Positions 4,676 through 8,008 of a stretch of 8,008 bases of DNA are shown here, in pieces. The translations under genes were made by a program, and so were the position numbers. This stretch comes from a candidate division WWE3 bacterium RIFCSPLOWO2_01_FULL_39_13 (GTDB lineage Bacteria; Patescibacteriota; WWE3; 2-01-FULL-39-13): positions 1 through 8,008 of the forward strand of contig MEVH01000017.1 of assembly GCA_001772665.1 (NCBI GenBank), given 5' to 3'. Every line of letters starts with the position of its first letter. Position 1 is the first letter of the stretch. A model generated the notes under the pieces. It had not been told where the DNA came from. It was given only the letters and a program-made list of their open reading frames with translations, and did not search any database.

Positions 4676-4948
4676 CTACTTGTCTTCCTTGATACCCAGG
4701 TTATTTTTCATCTCTAACCATAAGGTGTGTGTTTCCCTATTCATATCACCCAATCTAGTTGCCACCTCTTGGACATCTTTACTTCCTCCATATTTCTTAT
4801 TTGTTTTAATATCATGTTCTAATACCGTAAAATCGTTAGCCAATCGCTGAACCATTCTTGCCCAACTTTCGGATAAAATACTTACACGAGTATTATGAAA
4901 AATATTTATTAATTTCCATGCAGAACCTATTAGGTCAATTAAATTCAT
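4676..4948 (-). CDS. Small helical protein of unknown function
   Basis: From the ATG at 4946-4948 the product is 90 residues, starting MNLIDLIGSAWKLINIFHNT and ending NNLGIKEDK. A TTG start 6 codons upstream (4966) is possible, but the ATG has GGGAAG about 5 nt upstream, one of the few Shine-Dalgarno-like sequences in the window. The protein looks mostly alpha-helical and charged, without a signal peptide or clear membrane span, although the first 20 residues are amphipathic and hydrophobic. I do not recognise a family. It lies between the restriction-modification relic (stop 4959) and the RNase H-like gene, on the same strand with short gaps, so it is probably cotranscribed. The context makes an accessory or defence role possible, but there is no direct evidence for one. 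Confidence 0.6.
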   Translation of the reverse strand: MNLIDLIGSAWKLINIFHNTRVSILSESWARMVQRLANDFTVLEHDIKTNKKYGGSKDVQEVATRLGDMNRETHTLWLEMKNNLGIKEDK

Positions 4949-4958
4949 ATTTTCTTCC

Positions 4959-5087
4959 CTAAACAATTTTAATTTCTTCTGGCGTTAGGCCGTATAACTT
5001 ATAAACTAATAGGTACATCTGCATTCTATTTTTTCTGGTTTTTGGAGATTGTGTTTCTTTAAAAGTTTTTTCGTGTCTCAGTTTTAA
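4959..5087 (-). pseudogene. C-terminal relic of a large restriction-modification enzyme
   Basis: Between the nuclease stop and the next gene, in a different frame from the nuclease, the minus strand reads LRHEKTFKETQSPKTRKN, then RMQMYLLVYKLYGLTPEEIK, then IV and TAG (4959-4961). The segment LVYKLYGLTPEEIKIV is very similar to the closing Y-x-L-Y-G-L-T-x-E-E-I-x-I-V-E of many type IIG/Eco57I-like methylase-nuclease proteins and related enzymes. No upstream part of such an enzyme is present: the frame runs back into the nuclease gene. It may be a remnant of an earlier R-M gene replaced by the present pair. Alternatively it is a tiny gene using ATG at 5022-5024 (21 residues) or a non-ATG start. 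The identification rests on about 16 residues. Confidence 0.45.
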
Positions 5088-6250
5088 TATGGAACCTCCT
5101 CGAAAATTAAGCCGTCTTTACCAATTTCGATCCCAACAAATTGTAAACGGGCACATCGGTTACTGTTTTTTTGGTTGAATCGGTTCAAGCTATCAACCAA
5201 CATATGGTAGTTGTTCGTTGTCTTGTTCGCAGTTTTTTTCGCCATCAATACTGGCTTAATATCACTTTGTCGGTTTGGAATGTAATATTGTTCTATCCAA
5301 TCAACATATCTTTGAATTTGGATAATATTTTTTTCGTTTGCTTCTACCGCTTTCAACTCAATCGGAATAAGCACCCGTTGATCGTCCTGCACTACAGACG
5401 GCATAACATCTATTCTCTGCATACCAACCCCACACGATACTTCATTGCCGAGCCACTCTATTTGTGCATCGCCGATTATTGTTTGATCTAAACTTGTATT
5501 TGTGCCTTTACCGAGATTTCTAACTATATATGCTTGTAAATGCGCTTCAAAAGATTTATTCGCGCGGAATTTTGCAACAAGACGAGGTAATAGGTTAATT
5601 TCCTCTTTACGCCCCACATAAATCCGCCGTTGTTCGTTCACACAAACGATTTTCTGCGTTGTTGCATCGAATGAAAGCAATTTATTTTGGCAATTTAATT
5701 CGGTTCTGTTGTTTTTGTTTCTGATGAGTTGGATCAAGCGCTCCGCTTCGTAAATCGTTATCATTGTATTACCGCGATTGCCTTTGAGTTTCCGATAAAT
5801 CAAACTCCACAGCATCTGGTTGGGCGAGGTCATATTCTTAATTTCGTCCAACGCTTCCCATTCCGTTACGCCCTCTCCATAAACTTTGTATGGCTCGATG
5901 AGTGTCCTAAATGTTAGTGATTTTTCTAGCTCGTTTTTGAGATGTTGCTGGTGATCGTTATTATCCAAAAAGGACCAATCCCCAGGTGCCTTGAAAATTC
6001 CATAAAACTTGCCCTCAAAAATTTTCTTTGCAAAATCCTGTTGTAAATAGAAAATAACTTGATCACCACGCCTAACTCTACTCCCATCGGCAATCATGCC
6101 AATGAGCATATTCTCCGTTGTTGGGTGCAATGATGTTTTTGAATTACTGTTGAAATCAACGTTGTTATCCTGCGCTCCTGTTCCAGCAAAGAGATATTCC
6201 AAGTGGATCTTAAACGTCGTTGGATCAACTATAAAAACGTGTGTCGTCAT
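5084..6250 (-). CDS. PD-(D/E)XK restriction endonuclease of the R-M pair
   Basis: The product is 388 residues. The C-terminal part (about 230-335) carries a NucS/DUF91-like PD-(D/E)XK core: helix E235 (SFEAHLQAYIVRNLG), the acid D281 in RIDVMP, E298-x-K300 in PIELKA, and then QIQRYVDWIEQY, the Q-x-x-x-Y-x-x-W-like helix that follows the active site in many such nucleases. All three catalytic positions are present. The N-terminal region (about 1-100: HVFIVDPTTFKIH, then RVRRGDQVIFYLQQ, then GKFYGIFKAPGDW) resembles a small beta-barrel of EVE/PUA type, which in other proteins reads modified bases; this is inference. Its ATG (6248-6250) overlaps the TGA of the methylase gene as ATGA, implying coupled translation. 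The two genes together make a type II-like (or modification-dependent) restriction system. The recognition site cannot be read from the sequence. Confidence 0.75.
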   Translation of the reverse strand: MTTHVFIVDPTTFKIHLEYLFAGTGAQDNNVDFNSNSKTSLHPTTENMLIGMIADGSRVRRGDQVIFYLQQDFAKKIFEGKFYGIFKAPGDWSFLDNNDHQQHLKNELEKSLTFRTLIEPYKVYGEGVTEWEALDEIKNMTSPNQMLWSLIYRKLKGNRGNTMITIYEAERLIQLIRNKNNRTELNCQNKLLSFDATTQKIVCVNEQRRIYVGRKEEINLLPRLVAKFRANKSFEAHLQAYIVRNLGKGTNTSLDQTIIGDAQIEWLGNEVSCGVGMQRIDVMPSVVQDDQRVLIPIELKAVEANEKNIIQIQRYVDWIEQYYIPNRQSDIKPVLMAKKTANKTTNNYHMLVDSLNRFNQKNSNRCARLQFVGIEIGKDGLIFEEVPY

Positions 6251-7062
6251 TTTTTTTGAAAGAGTAGGATGTATTCGTGTTTAAAAATATAAAAACCCCC
6301 GACCAGGGCACGATAGTGCCAAAGGTTTTCTAGATTTCTCTTAGCTCGATTATTAACCATATTCTTAACCAATATACTTTTAAGCTTTAGATCTCCATTT
6401 GCTCTCTTCAGAGTTTCCTGCATTACTAGAAACCCAAGTGGTACCCATTCAGAATTGGTATATTTGTCTCCTATAACAACAGCCAAATGGCGCTCGTTTT
6501 CTAATAGCTCTAGAAAGTTTGATACAACATCACCAAAAAGTCTCAAAAAATCTTCCACTGATTTAGCATTGCTTAGGTCTTCCCTCCTCTTGCTGAATTT
6601 AATAATATCGTGGTAGGGAGGGTGTAGAATAATCAGTTGAACGCTTTGCTTGTTATGAGTCTTTAAAATATCTACAGCTTCTTCTTTAGCTTCTTTTTTT
6701 GTGCTATCTGCCACTAAAACTTCTAAAAATATTTCTTTATCGTTGAATAGAGATTCTTGGCCTATCCTCTTTTTGGCTAGAGAAGCGATGTTTTCTAAAA
6801 GTTCTATTCCTATACCATTTCTGTCCAATTGCTTACACTCTATTAAAGTCGTTCCGCTTCCTAAGAAAGCATCCAAAACTACATCGCCCTTTCTAGTGAA
6901 CCTACTCATTAATTGATTGGGTATTTGAGGTACGAAATTACCGTGGTAGTCTCCTATATGGCCGTGGGATTTTTCCCTCTCTGGGATAATCCATAAACTA
7001 TCTGTCCACAAATCTTTGTACTCTTTCCAATTTTTGAGGTTTAAATCATTTATCTTAACCAT
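6247..7062 (-). CDS. DNA amino-methyltransferase (N6-adenine/N4-cytosine family)
   Basis: The product is 271 residues. The SAM-binding motif I is VVLDAFLGSGTT at residues 61-72 and the catalytic motif IV is HPPY at 147-150 (LIILHPPYHDIIKFS). FVPQIPNQLMSRFT before motif I corresponds to motif X. The order X, I, IV followed by an extended C-terminal part is that of the gamma-type arrangement within the N6_N4_Mtase family. The motif is normally (D/N/S)PP(Y/W/F), so His at the first position is unusual and may mark a subfamily. Later landmarks are GDKYTNSEWVPLG and LENLWHYRALVGGFYIFKHEYILLF. It should methylate the exocyclic amino group of A or C in its recognition site to protect host DNA from the nuclease encoded next. 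The ATG at 7060-7062 has TATAGT ending 5 nt upstream and an overlapping inverted repeat. The TGA stop overlaps the nuclease start. Confidence 0.88.
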   Translation of the reverse strand: MVKINDLNLKNWKEYKDLWTDSLWIIPEREKSHGHIGDYHGNFVPQIPNQLMSRFTRKGDVVLDAFLGSGTTLIECKQLDRNGIGIELLENIASLAKKRIGQESLFNDKEIFLEVLVADSTKKEAKEEAVDILKTHNKQSVQLIILHPPYHDIIKFSKRREDLSNAKSVEDFLRLFGDVVSNFLELLENERHLAVVIGDKYTNSEWVPLGFLVMQETLKRANGDLKLKSILVKNMVNNRAKRNLENLWHYRALVGGFYIFKHEYILLFQKK

Positions 7063-7080
7063 AATTAACTATACTTAATT
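7063..7080 (-). promoter_or_regulatory. -10 box and inverted repeat at the methylase start
   Basis: AATTAACTATACTTAATT (7063-7080) has perfect 6-nt arms around 6 nt and abuts the methylase ATG. TATAGT on the minus strand (7068-7073) lies inside it and ends 5 nt before the ATG. No convincing -35 is seen. A site of this kind could mediate autoregulation of the R-M operon, though AT-rich DNA makes short palindromes common. Confidence 0.4.
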
Positions 7081-7182
7081 GCGTAGGCTGATTTTACCAT
7101 AAATAGACGTAAGACCGAAGATTGTGTACTTAGGGTATTGAAACTGGAAAGCGAATAGTGTTCTTGAGTTTATAGCAGTTTG

Positions 7183-7584
7183 CTATTCTGTCGTAGAACC
7201 ATCGAAGGAGGCTTCTTGAGCTTCAGCTTCCTCTCGTGTGGCTCGTATAATTTTATCTTTGTGGTGTGGAGGAGCATATATGGTGTAGAGCTTAAGCGCT
7301 TCTGTAGCCAATGTATTGATGACATTGTGCTTTGCGCCGGCGGGGACGACTACGCTGTCACCATCACTGACCTGATACTCTGTCTCATTGATGATCACTT
7401 CCCCTTCGCCTTTTTCAAAACGAAAGAATTGATCCCCATCAACATGGACTTCTTCGCCGATTTCTACACCTGGTGCAAGTGACATCAACACTATCTGGCA
7501 ATGCTTCGCCGTATAGACCACTTTTCGGAAATCCCGGTTTTCAAGTGTTGCTTTCTCAATATTGTCTTTATATCCTTTTTTCAT
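7183..7584 (-). CDS. Cupin-domain protein
   Basis: The product is 133 residues, a single cupin domain. Cupin motif 1 is seen as GEEVHVDGDQFFRFEKGEG (H47, D51 or Q52, E57) and motif 2 as DGDSVVVPAGAKHNVIN (P81, G83, H86, N90). Strands IVLMSLAPGVEIG before and LKLYTIYAPPHH after complete the barrel. The classic HxH pair is H-x-D here, so metal binding may differ. Proteins of this size are often sugar isomerases, dioxygenases or ligand sensors, but no substrate is indicated. The acidic tail (EEAEAQEASFDGS) is a feature I recall for this subgroup. The ATG at 7582-7584 has TATAAT ending 7 nt upstream. A hairpin ATAGCA-GTT-TGCTAT (7172-7186) overlaps the stop codon but has no T-tract. Confidence 0.85.
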   Translation of the reverse strand: MKKGYKDNIEKATLENRDFRKVVYTAKHCQIVLMSLAPGVEIGEEVHVDGDQFFRFEKGEGEVIINETEYQVSDGDSVVVPAGAKHNVINTLATEALKLYTIYAPPHHKDKIIRATREEAEAQEASFDGSTTE

Positions 7585-7591
7585 CCCTTTT

Positions 7592-7619
7592 ATTATAGCA
7601 ACTTTGTAAGTAACCCCAA
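7592..7619 (-). promoter_or_regulatory. Promoter of the cupin gene (TTGGGG-N16-TATAAT)
   Basis: On the minus strand a perfect TATAAT (7592-7597) ends 7 nt before the ATG, with TTGGGG (7614-7619) 16 nt upstream. The predicted start point lies at the start codon. Confidence 0.55.
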
Positions 7620-7637
7620 AAACTATTGAAGATTAAA

Positions 7638-7661
7638 AACCTAGCTTAAGCTAGACTAGGT
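7638..7661. repeat. Palindrome and nested inverted repeat between divergent promoters
   Basis: CTAGCTTAAGCTAG (7641-7654) is a perfect 14-nt palindrome. Around it ACCTAG and CTAGGT form an outer pair. On the minus strand the hairpin CTAGC-TTAA-GCTAG is followed by GTTTTTAA, so it could work as a weak terminator. It could equally be an operator lying between the cupin promoter and the plus-strand promoter at 7714-7741. Confidence 0.4.
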
Positions 7662-7677
7662 AATTTTATCTTATTGG

Positions 7678-7711
7678 AATATTTGCCTGCAAGTTTTTTT
7701 AAATATTTGCC
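7678..7711 (+). repeat. Direct repeat AATATTTGCC, two copies 24 bp apart
   Basis: AATATTTGCC occurs at 7678-7687 and 7702-7711, immediately upstream of the -35 of the plus-strand gene. The 24-bp period is a little over two helical turns. It may be a pair of activator sites, or chance. Confidence 0.3.
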
Positions 7712-7713
7712 CC

Positions 7714-7741
7714 TTGCTAATTAATTTTTGTAACTTATAAT
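7714..7741 (+). promoter_or_regulatory. Promoter of the SurA-like gene (TTGCTA-N16-TATAAT)
   Basis: TTGCTA (7714-7719) and TATAAT (7736-7741) are 16 nt apart. The predicted start near 7748 leaves a leader of about 18 nt without a Shine-Dalgarno sequence. Confidence 0.5.
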
Positions 7742-7765
7742 ATTATCAAGCCTCCCTAAAATTTT

Positions 7766-8008
7766 ATGGCATTAGCAAAAAGAACAAGAAGTACTACCAA
7801 AAAACCGTCCATAAACCCAACTAAAAAGTCTCAAGGTGCTAAACTGGCATTAGACGTGAGGAAATGGCTGGAAAATCTGCGTAAGGAGTCTAAGAAAAAT
7901 CTGGCTTGGTATCTTGCTAGCATAATAGCAGTTTTAATTATTGCCTTAATCGTTTACGTATTTTGGTTTAACAGGGGCCTTTTGGTTGCCGGATCTGTAA
8001 ACGGCCGC
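7766..8008 (+). CDS. SurA/PPIase-like membrane-anchored protein, N-terminal part
   Basis: The gene is open at the right edge, with 81 codons present. It starts MALAKRTRSTTKKPSINPTK. There is a long, strongly basic cytoplasmic part (residues 1-45), one membrane span (about 47-68, LAWYLASIIAVLIIALIVYV), and then FNRGLLVAGSVNGR. The closing VAGSVNGR is the usual opening of the SurA N-terminal/parvulin-type chaperone domain (V-x-x-V-N-G-x-x-I), placed outside the membrane as an anchored folding factor. The catalytic parvulin domain would lie beyond the window, so isomerase activity cannot be judged. The gene is divergent from the cupin gene. The start ATG at 7766 is the first in frame and follows the promoter by about 18 nt of leader. 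Confidence 0.65.
   Translation, partial: MALAKRTRSTTKKPSINPTKKSQGAKLALDVRKWLENLRKESKKNLAWYLASIIAVLIIALIVYVFWFNRGLLVAGSVNGR

Noticed and set aside
5171..6284. Plus-strand ORFs of 62-106 codons
   Set aside because: They are antisense shadows of the nuclease gene, which has an intact catalytic core and an overlapping start with the methylase.
7085..7110. TATTTATGGTAAAAT near the methylase promoter resembling TATTTATGGCAAAAT at the Doc operator
   Set aside because: A 15-nt match with one mismatch is expected about once by chance in an AT-rich window of this size, and the methylase copy lacks the palindrome.
7172..7186. ATAGCA-GTT-TGCTAT hairpin at the end of the cupin gene as a terminator
   Set aside because: It is AT-rich, overlaps the stop codon and is not followed by a T-run on either strand.

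Overview
The window is AT-rich, with compact genes and nearly all of them on the minus strand. Several features suggest a Patescibacteria (CPR) genome, possibly Microgenomates-like: small single-domain proteins, an EF-G start of the type I associate with CPR, a SurA-like membrane-anchored protein at the right edge, and start codons that lack Shine-Dalgarno sequences but sit 5-9 nt downstream of -10 boxes. This placement is inference. UGA is read here as stop: the methyltransferase gene ends in TGA, and the Trp codons I checked are TGG.

Layout, left to right. (1) 1-2474 is a housekeeping/metabolic block on the minus strand: the 5' end of fusA (EF-G) behind a near-consensus promoter with a terminator-like hairpin in its leader, a YwbE-family small protein, a membrane-anchored PQQ-type sugar dehydrogenase, and a type II toxin-antitoxin pair (ribbon-helix-helix-like antitoxin plus Doc/Fic toxin) behind an 18-bp palindromic operator. 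(2) 2475-3468 is sparsely coding. It holds a possible 63-aa plus-strand gene, a stand-alone PAS-domain protein with a good promoter, and three related degenerate copies of a TGAG...CGAAG element, one of them close to the widespread CCTGAGCC-type intergenic repeat. (3) 3469-5086 is a decaying accessory segment. A BrnT-like toxin is interrupted by UGA at a Trp position, its CopG-type antitoxin is intact, an RNase H-fold gene is split by a single-base frameshift, a short helical protein is unassigned, and there is an apparent C-terminal relic of a large restriction-modification enzyme. (4) 5084-7062 is a compact restriction-modification module: an amino-DNA methyltransferase whose stop overlaps the start of a PD-(D/E)XK endonuclease (ATGA). 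(5) 7183-7584 is a cupin protein. (6) 7766-8008 is the start of a divergently transcribed, membrane-anchored SurA/PPIase-like protein.

The methylase, nuclease and downstream small genes lie on one strand with short gaps and may be one transcript. The methylase should protect host DNA from the nuclease. The two toxin-antitoxin loci look independently autoregulated by operators overlapping their promoters. The points most worth following are the consistent leaderless promoter architecture, the UGA-interrupted toxin beside an intact antitoxin, the frameshifted RNase H-like gene attached to the R-M module, and the hairpin in the fusA leader. No rRNA, tRNA or CRISPR array was seen.
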